Shown here one piece after another: positions 1 through 4,784 of a stretch of DNA of 6,014 nucleotides. The DNA comes from Pseudomonadota bacterium (GTDB lineage Bacteria; Hydrothermota; 32-111; QNBC01), in contig JAACEC010000060.1 of assembly GCA_011682715.1 (NCBI GenBank), positions 1 to 6,014 of the forward strand, written 5' to 3'. A model generated the notes under the pieces. The model was not told the DNA's origin, did no database searches, and saw only the letters and a list, made by a program, of their open reading frames with translations. Both the position numbers and the translations under genes were made by a program. How positions within the stretch are numbered: the first letter of the stretch is position 1; the number at the start of each line of letters is the position of its first letter.

Positions 1-535
1 CAGCTAAACTCGTATAGACATTCGACGAATGTTTGATCACCGTTAAGGCTGTTTTTACGACGATTCCCAATGATGTAATAATTCCCGCCCAGACGGTAAG
101 AGAGAACATTTTTCTGAATTTGATTTCATAACCTGTAACGATAATCGCAAAGTAAAAAATAACCCCTTTAAGAAGGAGATAAATAGGAGTTGAAATGATT
201 GCTCCTATAATCGATCGGATCAGTATGTTGGATGTAGATAGTATCTTTGCTTTCTGTGCATCCGTCAAATTTTGGATAGCGGGATTCGACATTATCGTAC
301 TTATCTTCTCAGGAATTATTATGGAAGGAAACGTTACCAATATATAACCGATGGATATTATAATTAATGTTGTCAGAGGTAGCCACCAGGTCGGTTTTTC
401 ATTTATATAAGCGAATGTTTCATTGGGAGAAACGATTATATTCCAGATTTGCTTCAGATCCTCGATAAAATTGTACTTACTTTCTTCTGTTGTATTTTCG
501 GGCATTTTTAACGTTTCATTCTCACCTACGTTCAT
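1..535 (-). CDS. YIP1-like multi-pass membrane protein, 5' part only (3' end outside window)
   Basis: Reading the minus strand from 535 gives 178 uninterrupted codons running off the window edge. The start ATG is preceded by a strong GGAGG site (540-544) four bases upstream. A hydrophilic N-terminus of about 25 residues is followed by an amphipathic stretch ending SPNETFAYINEKPTWWLPL. This matches the pattern at the head of YIP1-type domains (a Pro/Thr/Phe turn, then a Trp-rich entry into the first helix). Hydrophobic segments lie at about residues 50-74, 108-134 and 146-164, so at least three membrane helices are visible. A polar loop at 75-105 separates the first two. Family knowledge: bacterial YIP1-domain proteins are inner-membrane proteins of unknown function. 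It lies 45 bp downstream of a lipoprotein gene on the same strand with no terminator between, so an operon is likely. The family call is from pattern memory; membrane location is firmer. Confidence 0.72.
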   Translation of the reverse strand, partial: MNVGENETLKMPENTTEESKYNFIEDLKQIWNIIVSPNETFAYINEKPTWWLPLTTLIIISIGYILVTFPSIIIPEKISTIMSNPAIQNLTDAQKAKILSTSNILIRSIIGAIISTPIYLLLKGVIFYFAIIVTGYEIKFRKMFSLTVWAGIITSLGIVVKTALTVIKHSSNVYTSLA

Positions 536-580
536 TTTTCCTCCTTTATTATTTATTGTTTTACAATTCAAATCGATATA

Positions 581-937
581 TTATTCAATGCATCTTCCGT
601 TAACATAAACGTATTTCCCCCTCTTTTCAAGAAGATAAAAATTATATCTGTTGGACTGAATACCAAACTTCACGTGCTCCAAAACATTAACAGTATCACC
701 TGCTTTTAAACCGTAAGCCCTCATATCCTCAGGAATGGGGAACAAATAGTTTTTCCTAATCATGTTATACGATTTGAACCCGAATATCGTTTTAGGATAT
801 CTACTGTTCGGATAATTTTTTACAACAGCTTTACCTATGATTTTTTTTGTAGAGATGTATGTCGAAAAACTCTCTTTTTTCGAACAACCCCAAAGGACAC
901 TTAACACGATAATTGCTATGAATATAACCTTTTTCAT
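581..937 (-). CDS. Small lipoprotein of unknown function
   Basis: This is a 118-residue protein starting MKKVIFIAI. It has a two-Lys n-region, a hydrophobic core (residues 4-16) and a lipobox L-W-G-C with Cys18 as the lipidated residue, followed by S-K-K. It is therefore predicted to be exported, cleaved by signal peptidase II and membrane-anchored. An upstream in-frame extension to 1054 is open, but the lipoprotein signal would then be internal, so the start at 937 is chosen. The mature part is basic and rich in Tyr (about residues 40-118), with a segment PIPEDMRAYGLKAGDTVNVL that could be a small beta-barrel turn. I do not recognise a family. The start has no clear Shine-Dalgarno site. A possible promoter whose predicted start point falls next to the ATG suggests a leaderless or near-leaderless mRNA. 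The YIP1-like gene follows 45 bp later, so the two may act together in the envelope. Confidence 0.8.
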   Translation of the reverse strand: MKKVIFIAIIVLSVLWGCSKKESFSTYISTKKIIGKAVVKNYPNSRYPKTIFGFKSYNMIRKNYLFPIPEDMRAYGLKAGDTVNVLEHVKFGIQSNRYNFYLLEKRGKYVYVNGRCIE

Positions 938-943
938 ATCAAC

Positions 944-972
944 AATATAATACATTTGAATGTTTTTTTCAA
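944..972 (-). promoter_or_regulatory. Possible promoter of the lipoprotein / YIP1 operon
   Basis: On the minus strand TTGAAA (972-967) and TATATT (949-944) are separated by 17 bp. The predicted transcription start falls within a base or two of the ATG at 937, so the message would be almost leaderless. This agrees with the absence of a Shine-Dalgarno site. The region is AT-rich, so a chance match is possible. Confidence 0.35.
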
Positions 973-1043
973 GAAACAATTTTATTCCCGCACCGGTTGT
1001 ACAATTACTTACAATTTTCACAACTCTTTCTCTACGTTTTCTA

Positions 1044-1072
1044 TTGACATACATGGCGGTTTATGCTATTTT
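1044..1072 (+). promoter_or_regulatory. Sigma-70 promoter of tRNA-Val
   Basis: TTGACA (1044-1049), a 17-bp spacer and TATTTT (1067-1072), with a TG extended -10 (TGC just before the -10). The expected start is near 1079, four bases before the tRNA 5' end, which is short for a tRNA precursor but plausible. Confidence 0.75.
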
Positions 1073-1082
1073 ACACTCGAGA

Positions 1083-1156
1083 GGGCGAATAGCTCAGATG
1101 GTGAGAGTACCTGCCTTACACGCAGGGGGTCACAGGTTCAAGTCCTGTTTCGCCCA
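1083..1156 (+). tRNA. tRNA-Val, anticodon UAC
   Basis: A full cloverleaf can be drawn. Acceptor GGGCGAA (1083-1089) pairs with TTCGCCC (1149-1155), with discriminator A1156. The D stem is GCTC/GAGT. The anticodon stem CCTGC/GCAGG closes the loop CTTACAC, so the anticodon is TAC (1117-1119), reading GUA and other Val codons. The T arm is ACAGG-TTCAAGT-CCTGT. The 3' CCA is not encoded (TTT follows), so it must be added by a CCA-adding enzyme. The gene stands alone with its own promoter. Downstream there is only a T-rich run and no clear terminator hairpin. Confidence 0.97.
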
Positions 1157-1207
1157 TTTTTTATTTCCCCTTTTATTTAACTGAAACATTAATAAACTTT
1201 CTTCACA

Positions 1208-1224
1208 GTTCTAATAATTAGAAC
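1208..1224. promoter_or_regulatory. Perfect 17-bp palindrome upstream of groESL promoter (candidate operator)
   Basis: GTTCTAATAATTAGAAC has 8-bp arms that are perfect inverted complements around a central A. It lies about 50 bp upstream of the groES -35 box and 50 bp after tRNA-Val. No CIRCE sequence (TTAGCACTC-N9-GAGTGCTAA) exists near groES, so this is the best candidate binding site for a dimeric regulator. Too AT-rich and short to be a terminator. The function is inference. Confidence 0.4.
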
Positions 1225-1272
1225 CGTACTTCAAAAACTATAACAATAGTATAAATTTTAGCATAAAAAGAC

Positions 1273-1301
1273 TTGACAAACGGAATTATTGCTATTATAT
1301 T
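1273..1301 (+). promoter_or_regulatory. Sigma-70 promoter of groES-groEL
   Basis: TTGACA (1273-1278), 17-bp spacer, TATATT (1296-1301). The expected start near 1308 gives a leader of about 90 nt before groES. There is no CCCCAT-type heat-shock sigma -10 box, so any heat control must come from a repressor or from the leader. Confidence 0.75.
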
Positions 1302-1342
1302 TCAGTAGATTTTTGAAAACAATAGGTTTAGTTTAAGTTTTT

Positions 1343-1373
1343 TGGTACGTAATGTTTAGTTTTGATGTAACCA
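1343..1373 (+). promoter_or_regulatory. Imperfect hairpin in the groES leader
   Basis: TGGTACGT (1343-1350) can pair with ATGTAACCA (1365-1373) with one bulged A and one G-U pair, closing a 14-nt AT-rich loop. It ends 12 nt before the Shine-Dalgarno site. A 9-bp direct repeat GTTTAGTTT occurs at 1326-1334 and, inside the loop, at 1354-1362. The stem is weak and could melt with temperature, but no function is demonstrated. Confidence 0.25.
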
Positions 1374-1396
1374 TTTAATAAAACAGGAGGGTTGAT

Positions 1397-1675
1397 ATGA
1401 AAATAGTACCTATCAACAGAAAAGCTTTAGTGCAAAGAATCGAACCGGAAGAAGTTGTTAAGGGTGGAATAATTATCCCTGATACAGCTAAAGAAAAACC
1501 ACAACAGGGAAAGGTTATCGCAGTAGCAAAAGTCTCGGAAGATGACGAACCGATGCCGATAAAAGTAAACGATACGATAATTTTCAGTAAATATGCCGGA
1601 ACGGAAATCGAATTGGAAGGCGAAAAATACATAATTATGGCTGAAGATGATATCCTGGCCATTGTTAAAAAATAG
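1397..1675 (+). CDS. groES: Co-chaperonin GroES (Hsp10)
   Basis: This 92-residue protein has the normal length and layout of GroES. It forms the heptameric lid that binds the GroEL ring and closes the folding chamber in the cytoplasm. N-terminal MKIVPINRKALVQRIEPEE is the first beta strand region. The mobile loop follows (about residues 17-34) with the GroEL-contacting hydrophobic triplet I-I-I in GGIIIPDTAKEKPQQG. Later come the characteristic KVNDTIIFSKYAGTEIELEGEKYIIM and a C-terminal DDILAI. The start ATG sits 5 bp after a strong AGGAGGG site (1385-1391). groEL follows after 11 bp, and the two share the promoter at 1273-1301. Nothing is unusual in the protein; the identification is certain. 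Confidence 0.98.
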   Translation: MKIVPINRKALVQRIEPEEVVKGGIIIPDTAKEKPQQGKVIAVAKVSEDDEPMPIKVNDTIIFSKYAGTEIELEGEKYIIMAEDDILAIVKK

Positions 1676-1686
1676 CGGAGGTAAAT

Positions 1687-3345
1687 ATGGCGGCAAAAGA
1701 TATACTTTATTCAGAAGAAGCAAGAAGAAAAATATTAAGCGGTGTAAATAAACTGGCAAATGCAGTTATCGTTACACTGGGTCCCAGAGGAAGAAACGTT
1801 GCAATAGATAAAAAATTCGGTGCTCCCACCATAACAAAAGACGGTGTTACAGTAGCAAAAGAGATCGAATTGAAAGATCCTTTTGAGAATATGGGTGCAC
1901 AAATGGTCAAAGAGGTCGCATCGAAAACAAGTGACGTTGCCGGTGACGGAACCACAACTGCAACACTTCTCGCCAAATCGATCTACTCCGAAGGATTGAA
2001 AATGGTAACCGCAGGTTCAAATCCCATGGAACTTAAAAAAGGTATCGATAAATCGGTTAACACCGTAGTTGAAAAACTCAATAAAATATCAAAACCGGTC
2101 TCCGATAAGAAGGAAATAGCTCAGGTAGGAAGCATATCGGCTAACAACGATGAAGAAATAGGAAACATCATTTCAGATGCAATGGACAAAGCCGGAAAAG
2201 ACGGTGTGATTACCGTTGAAGATGGAAAAGGATTTAACATGGAACTTGACATCGTTGAAGGTATGCAATTCGACCGCGGTTATATTTCACCTTATTTTGT
2301 GACTAATGCCGAAAAGATGATTGCAGAACTCGATGACCCTTATATTTTGATTTACGATAAGAAAATCAGTGTAATGAAAGATATTCTCCCGTTACTCGAG
2401 AAAATAGTACAACAGGGAAAACCTCTCCTTATCGTTGCCGAGGATATCGAAGGTGAAGCTCTTGCGACACTCGTCGTGAATAAAATCAGAGGAACTTTAT
2501 CAGCAGTAGCGGTAAAGGCTCCCGGTTACGGTGACAGAAGGAAAGCAATGCTTGAGGATTTAGCAATTGTTACCGGTGGACAGGTTATTTCCGAAGAAAA
2601 GGGTTTGAAACTCGCAAATGCAACAATAAATGACCTCGGAAAAGCCAAAAAGATAAAAATAGACAAAGAAAATACGACAATCGTGGACGGTCAGGGTGAT
2701 ATTAAAGAAATAAAAGCAAGAATTGCCCAAATTAAAGCACAAATAGAGGCATCAACATCAGATTACGACAAAGAAAAATTACAGGAAAGATTGGCAAAAT
2801 TAGCCGGCGGAGTCGCTGTTATAAAGATCGGAGCGGCTACTGAAGTCGAAATGAAAGAGAAAAAAGCTCGTGTCGAAGATGCTCTTCACGCAACAAGAGC
2901 TGCCGTTGAAGAGGGTATCGTTCCCGGCGGCGGTGTGGCACTCATAAGATCGATCCCTGCCGTTGAGAAATTAGCCGGCAAATTAAAGGGCGACGAAAAA
3001 ATCGGTGCACAAATCGTTGCAAGAGCTCTCGAAGCTCCTTTAAGACAACTTGTAACAAATGCCGGTCTCGAATCATCCATAGTTACAGAGAGAGTTAAAA
3101 AAGCAGGTGTTTACATAGGTTATAACGTTGCCAAAGATAAATTCGAACATCTCGTGAAAGCGGGTGTTATCGATCCTACAAAAGTTACAAGAAGTGCATT
3201 ACAAAATGCCGCAAGTATTTCATCGATGTTGCTCACAACCGAAACACTCATTACGGACATCCCCGAAGAGGGAAAGAAAAATGACATGGGTGCTGCGGCT
3301 GCTGGAGCAAATCCGTACGGCGGCGGCATGGGCGGAATGTACTAA
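1687..3345 (+). CDS. groEL: Chaperonin GroEL (Hsp60)
   Basis: This 552-residue protein is full length for a group I chaperonin, whose ATP-driven double heptamer folds proteins in the cytoplasm with GroES. The first part aligns residue for residue with E. coli numbering: VTLGPRGRNV near 29-38, Asp52 in TKDGVTVAKEIEL, Asp87 in DGTTTAT and catalytic Asp398 in VEDALHATRAAVEEG, followed by the PGGGVALIR nucleotide loop. In the apical domain the substrate- and GroES-binding aromatics Tyr199, Tyr203 and Phe204 (RGYISPYF) are present. The tail ends in Gly/Met residues (GGGMGGMY), the usual flexible chamber-floor tail, here closed by a Tyr. A GGAGG site (1677-1681) lies in the 11-bp gap after groES, so translation is probably coupled. 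Only one copy is seen and it is intact. Confidence 0.99.
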   Translation: MAAKDILYSEEARRKILSGVNKLANAVIVTLGPRGRNVAIDKKFGAPTITKDGVTVAKEIELKDPFENMGAQMVKEVASKTSDVAGDGTTTATLLAKSIYSEGLKMVTAGSNPMELKKGIDKSVNTVVEKLNKISKPVSDKKEIAQVGSISANNDEEIGNIISDAMDKAGKDGVITVEDGKGFNMELDIVEGMQFDRGYISPYFVTNAEKMIAELDDPYILIYDKKISVMKDILPLLEKIVQQGKPLLIVAEDIEGEALATLVVNKIRGTLSAVAVKAPGYGDRRKAMLEDLAIVTGGQVISEEKGLKLANATINDLGKAKKIKIDKENTTIVDGQGDIKEIKARIAQIKAQIEASTSDYDKEKLQERLAKLAGGVAVIKIGAATEVEMKEKKARVEDALHATRAAVEEGIVPGGGVALIRSIPAVEKLAGKLKGDEKIGAQIVARALEAPLRQLVTNAGLESSIVTERVKKAGVYIGYNVAKDKFEHLVKAGVIDPTKVTRSALQNAASISSMLLTTETLITDIPEEGKKNDMGAAAAGANPYGGGMGGMY

Positions 3346-3365
3346 CTGATAAAAAGTATTATAGC

Positions 3366-3390
3366 AAAGGGGCGATCTTATCGCCCCTTT
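3366..3390 (+). terminator. Hairpin after groEL, weak or partial terminator
   Basis: AAAGGGGCGAT (3366-3376) and ATCGCCCCTTT (3380-3390) form a perfect 11-bp stem with a 3-nt loop. Only three T residues follow the GC core before ACCGC, so the T tract is poor. It may be leaky and let transcription into the zinc-ribbon gene, or mainly protect the groESL 3' end. Confidence 0.6.
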
Positions 3391-3410
3391 ACCGCAAAGC
3401 GAGGTAGTTT

Positions 3411-3644
3411 ATGCCTACATATTCGTATAAGTGTTCCAAATGCGGTTTCGTATTTGACGTATTCAAAAAGATGAGTGATAATTCAGACGAAAAGTGCCCC
3501 AGATGCGGTGCACTTGCTTCAAAGACAATCTCTCAAAACAACGGCGGTGTTATTTTCAAAGGTCATGGATTTTATATCACCGATTACAAAAACAAAAAGA
3601 GTTCCCTTTCAAACAACATATCGAAAACTGTTGACAAGAAATAA
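3411..3644 (+). CDS. FmdB-family zinc-ribbon protein
   Basis: A 77-residue protein starting MPTYSYKCSKCG, the standard opening of FmdB-type putative regulatory proteins. Two CxxC knuckles, Cys8/Cys11 and Cys29/Cys32 (KCPRCG), form one zinc ribbon. The typical GGVIFKGHGFYITDY block follows at about residues 45-59, then a short Lys/Ser-rich tail. Family knowledge: these small proteins are widespread and often called regulators, but no general function is proven. The start has GAGG at 3401-3404. The gene begins 65 bp after groEL, across a hairpin with a weak T tract, and I see no promoter of its own. It may therefore be expressed by read-through from groESL. Its final codons contain the -35 box of the tRNA-Asp promoter. 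Confidence 0.92.
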   Translation: MPTYSYKCSKCGFVFDVFKKMSDNSDEKCPRCGALASKTISQNNGGVIFKGHGFYITDYKNKKSSLSNNISKTVDKK

Positions 3645-3659
3645 CTTTTTTGATATACT
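3631..3659 (+). promoter_or_regulatory. Sigma-70 promoter of tRNA-Asp, starting inside the zinc-ribbon gene
   Basis: TTGACA (3631-3636), 17-bp spacer, TATACT (3654-3659). The -35 box lies within the codons for Val-Asp-Lys at the end of the upstream gene, and the stop codon is in the spacer. The expected start is about 3666, five bases before the mature tRNA. Confidence 0.8.
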
Positions 3660-3670
3660 CACTTTGGAAT

Positions 3671-3746
3671 GGGGTCGTAGTTCAGTTTTGGTCAGAACGC
3701 AGGCCTGTCACGCCTGAAGTCGCGAGTTCGAATCTCGTCGGCCCCG
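3671..3746 (+). tRNA. tRNA-Asp, anticodon GUC
   Basis: The cloverleaf is complete. Acceptor GGGGTCG (3671-3677) pairs with CGGCCCC (3739-3745) through one G-U, with discriminator G3746, as expected for tRNA-Asp. The D stem is GTTC/GAAC. The anticodon stem CAGGC/GCCTG closes the loop CTGTCAC, giving anticodon GTC (3707-3709). The T arm is GCGAG-TTCGAAT-CTCGT. CCA is not encoded. An intrinsic terminator follows within a few bases. Confidence 0.97.
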
Positions 3747-3748
3747 CT

Positions 3749-3777
3749 CAAAAACCTCTCTTTCGGGAGGTTTTTTC
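3749..3777 (+). terminator. Intrinsic terminator of tRNA-Asp
   Basis: CCTCTC (3755-3760) pairs with GGGAGG (3765-3770) around loop TTTC, flanked by an A run and followed by six T residues (3771-3776). It starts three bases after the tRNA discriminator and is a classical rho-independent terminator. Confidence 0.9.
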
Positions 3778-3796
3778 TTATCCGTTTTTTGTAAAA

Positions 3797-3833
3797 TAAA
3801 AAAAGAGCCTATCTTTCAATAGGCTCTTTTTAC
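3797..3833 (-). terminator. Bidirectional terminator, mainly for the RRM gene
   Basis: AAAAAGAGCCTAT (3800-3812) and ATAGGCTCTTTTT (3819-3831) form a perfect 13-bp stem with a 6-nt loop. Read on the minus strand, GAGCCTAT...GGCTC is followed by a run of seven T residues and more T-rich sequence. It begins 18 bp beyond the stop of the RRM gene. On the plus strand it could back up the tRNA-Asp terminator. Confidence 0.9.
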
Positions 3834-3848
3834 TATTTGAATATTAAA

Positions 3849-4121
3849 TTAATATCTACGTTCGTTGCGTGGATACTCTTTTTTCGGGTGGGCTTTCATA
3901 ACTTTAATATTTCTATCTTTCAATTCTGTTTCATTCAAAGCATTAATTGCTTTTTCCGCATCAGCATCGACGCTCATTTCGACAAAACCGAATCCCTTTG
4001 ATCTTCCGGAATATTTATCCGAAATGATTTTAACGCTTGTCACTTCACCATACTTTGCGAAGGCTTCTTTTAACTCATCTTCTGTGAGATTGTAAGAGAT
4101 GTTACCGACATAAATGTTCAT
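3849..4121 (-). CDS. Single-RRM RNA-binding protein
   Basis: This 90-residue protein is almost entirely one RNA recognition motif. RNP2 is IYVGNI at residues 3-8 and RNP1 is KGFGFVEM at 42-49, with the RNA-stacking aromatics Tyr4, Phe44 and Phe46 all present. Helix 1 is EDELKEAFAKYG (14-25) and helix 2 is DAEKAINAL. A basic tail (HPKKEYPRNERRY, 78-90) replaces the Gly-rich tail seen in many relatives. Family knowledge: small bacterial RRM proteins bind single-stranded RNA in the cytoplasm. In cyanobacteria some are cold-induced and affect mRNA behaviour; elsewhere the role is little known. The ATG has AAGGAG at 4135-4130. The gene is monocistronic, between its own consensus promoter (4334-4362) and terminator (3797-3833). 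It has an unusually long structured leader suggesting post-transcriptional control. Confidence 0.95.
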   Translation of the reverse strand: MNIYVGNISYNLTEDELKEAFAKYGEVTSVKIISDKYSGRSKGFGFVEMSVDADAEKAINALNETELKDRNIKVMKAHPKKEYPRNERRY

Positions 4122-4327
4122 TTAAGTAACTCCTTTAAGCTGCATTGCTTTAACAGAACCGCAAACCAACCAATGCAATAAATTGATTAACGACCATCAA
4201 CCAACCTTTGGTCAATCACCTAACCCGGTGGAACAGAATTGCCCACCAATCCTTTACCATCCGAGCCATTCAGCTACGTTCCCCAATTTCAAAGAACAAC
4301 TTCCTATCTGGGGAACATACAGAACGT
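4122..4327 (-). ncRNA. Structured leader RNA of the RRM gene (candidate autoregulatory cis element)
   Basis: From the predicted start near 4327 to the ATG at 4121 there are about 206 untranslated nt with several stems, read on the minus strand. P1 is TATGTTCCCCAG (4319-4308) with TTGGGGAACGTA (4286-4275), 12 bp including two G-U pairs that would be A-C mismatches on the plus strand. P2 is GGTGG (4247-4243) with CCACC (4231-4227), extendable by two G-U pairs. P3 is TGATTGACCA (4218-4209) with TGGTC (4196-4192) and, past a 3-nt bulge, AATCA (4188-4184). P4 is TGCATTG (4177-4171) with CAATGCA (4147-4141), ending six bases before the Shine-Dalgarno site. GGTTGGTT occurs twice: in the P3 loop (4206-4199) and at the start of the P4 loop (4171-4164). 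Structured leaders before RRM genes are known (Chlorobi-RRM motif). Identity with that family is not established, and the foldings are hand-drawn. Confidence 0.62.
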
Positions 4328-4333
4328 TATTGT

Positions 4334-4362
4334 ATTATACTTTATATAATATGCAATGTCAA
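4334..4362 (-). promoter_or_regulatory. Perfect-consensus sigma-70 promoter of the RRM leader and gene
   Basis: On the minus strand TTGACA (4362-4357), a spacer of exactly 17 bp and TATAAT (4339-4334). Both boxes are full consensus, so strong transcription is expected, starting near 4327. A strong promoter with a long leader fits control after initiation. Confidence 0.88.
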
Positions 4363-4463
4363 GGGAATTCTTTAAATTTGGTAAATAGGTACGGACATAT
4401 TAACCAGTTAATTGAAACAAAAAAATGTAGAAATGCTTTTTTATTCCTATTATTCCGAGAACA

Positions 4464-4537
4464 AGTTACTGAAACAAGTAATGTAATGCTGAGTTTATTT
4501 CAAGGGCTTAGAGATTCTGAAAAAATTTCAGAATGAC
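4464..4537. repeat. Palindromic, REP-like repeat element
   Basis: A perfect inverted repeat ATTCTGAAA (4514-4522) / TTTCAGAAT (4526-4534) with spacer AAA is followed by GAC. Just upstream is a smaller pair, TTACT (4466-4470) / AGTAA (4477-4481), then ATGCTGAGTTTATTTCAAG. From memory, closely similar wording (ATGCTGAA...TTTCAG, ATTCTGAA...TTCAGAATGAC) recurs as an interspersed intergenic repeat in several bacterial genomes. This could not be checked here. It lacks a T tract on either side, so it is not a convincing terminator. Confidence 0.5.
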
Positions 4538-4572
4538 CAAGTTAATGGAATAAATCCAAAAAATTATACACC

Positions 4573-4629
4573 CCGCCTACGCCAAGGCTTCCTTCCTGCG
4601 CCAAGGCTACCCGCCTACGCTAAAGCTAT
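4573..4629. repeat. 19-bp GC-rich tandem repeat, three copies
   Basis: Three consecutive units of exactly 19 bp: CCGCCTACGCCAAGGCTTC (4573-4591), CTTCCTGCGCCAAGGCTAC (4592-4610) and CCGCCTACGCTAAAGCTAT (4611-4629). The shared core is CTACGCCAAGGCT with few changes. The period is not a multiple of three, so a coding origin is unlikely. The third unit with the following GGCGG (4630-4634) also forms a small palindrome with CCGCC at 4611-4615. The high GC stands out from the flanks. Confidence 0.85.
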
Positions 4630-4632
4630 GGC

Positions 4633-4658
4633 GGATAAACTCCATGGATAAACTCCAT
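4633..4658. repeat. 13-bp exact tandem repeat, two copies
   Basis: GGATAAACTCCAT occurs at 4633-4645 and again at 4646-4658 with no mismatch. It starts inside the end of the 19-bp repeat palindrome, so the two repeats form one composite block. Exact identity suggests a recent duplication by slippage. Confidence 0.85.
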
Positions 4659-4689
4659 TCCTATGCAAGAAACTCGGGAGATACATCCT

Positions 4690-4722
4690 CCACTTCGTGG
4701 CATTCCCTCTACAGAGGGGAAT
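4690..4722. repeat. Two adjacent small hairpins
   Basis: CCAC (4690-4693) / GTGG (4697-4700) with a 3-nt loop is followed at once by ATTCCCTC (4702-4709) / GAGGGGAAT (4714-4722) with one bulged G. They continue the repeat block from 4573. No T tract follows, so they are not read as terminators. They may be part of one larger interspersed repeat. Confidence 0.45.
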
Positions 4723-4784
4723 CTATTGGTGCTCAAAATAGTTGTAAGTTTGTCTATACAATTGCCCTCAAAAAGTAAGAATAA

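Larger units (their letters stand above)
4363..4784. other. Gene-free, repeat-rich intergenic region
   Basis: Between the RRM promoter and the promoter at 4785 I see no gene. Open frames crossing this stretch lack a ribosome site and recognisable protein character, and one begins inside the antisense of the RRM leader. The first 100 bp are plain AT-rich DNA. From about 4460 the sequence is made of palindromes and short tandem repeats, listed separately. Base composition jumps from AT-rich to locally GC-rich around 4570-4634, unlike the neighbouring intergenic DNA. This suggests inserted repetitive DNA. Confidence 0.7.

Noticed and set aside
938..1054. Longer N-terminus for the lipoprotein at 581-937
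   Set aside because: The extension would bury a clear lipoprotein signal peptide and lipobox in the middle of the protein.
956..1184. Two overlapping plus-strand frames of 74 codons
   Set aside because: Both run through the tRNA-Val gene and its promoter and have no ribosome site.
1157..1272. CIRCE element or terminator between tRNA-Val and groES
   Set aside because: No TTAGCACTC-type arms are present. The T-rich run after the tRNA has no hairpin. Only the 17-bp palindrome and a 5-bp pair (1237-1250) are seen.
4210..4284. Possible tRNA on the minus strand starting GGGGAACGTAGCTGAATGG
   Set aside because: The start looks tRNA-like, but the matching acceptor arm GTTCCCC lies upstream (4316-4310), not downstream. 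There is no T arm with TTCGA and no anticodon stem with a 7-nt loop. A permuted tRNA also fails because no T arm precedes the GTTCCCC. A leader stem explains the pairing better.
4514..4534. Intrinsic terminator for some transcript
   Set aside because: The inverted repeat is AT-rich and lacks a T tract on either side, so a repeat element is more likely.
4183..4536. Open frame of 117 codons on the plus strand
   Set aside because: It begins antisense to the structured RRM leader, crosses that gene's promoter and ends in the palindromic repeat. It has no ribosome site and no protein-like character.
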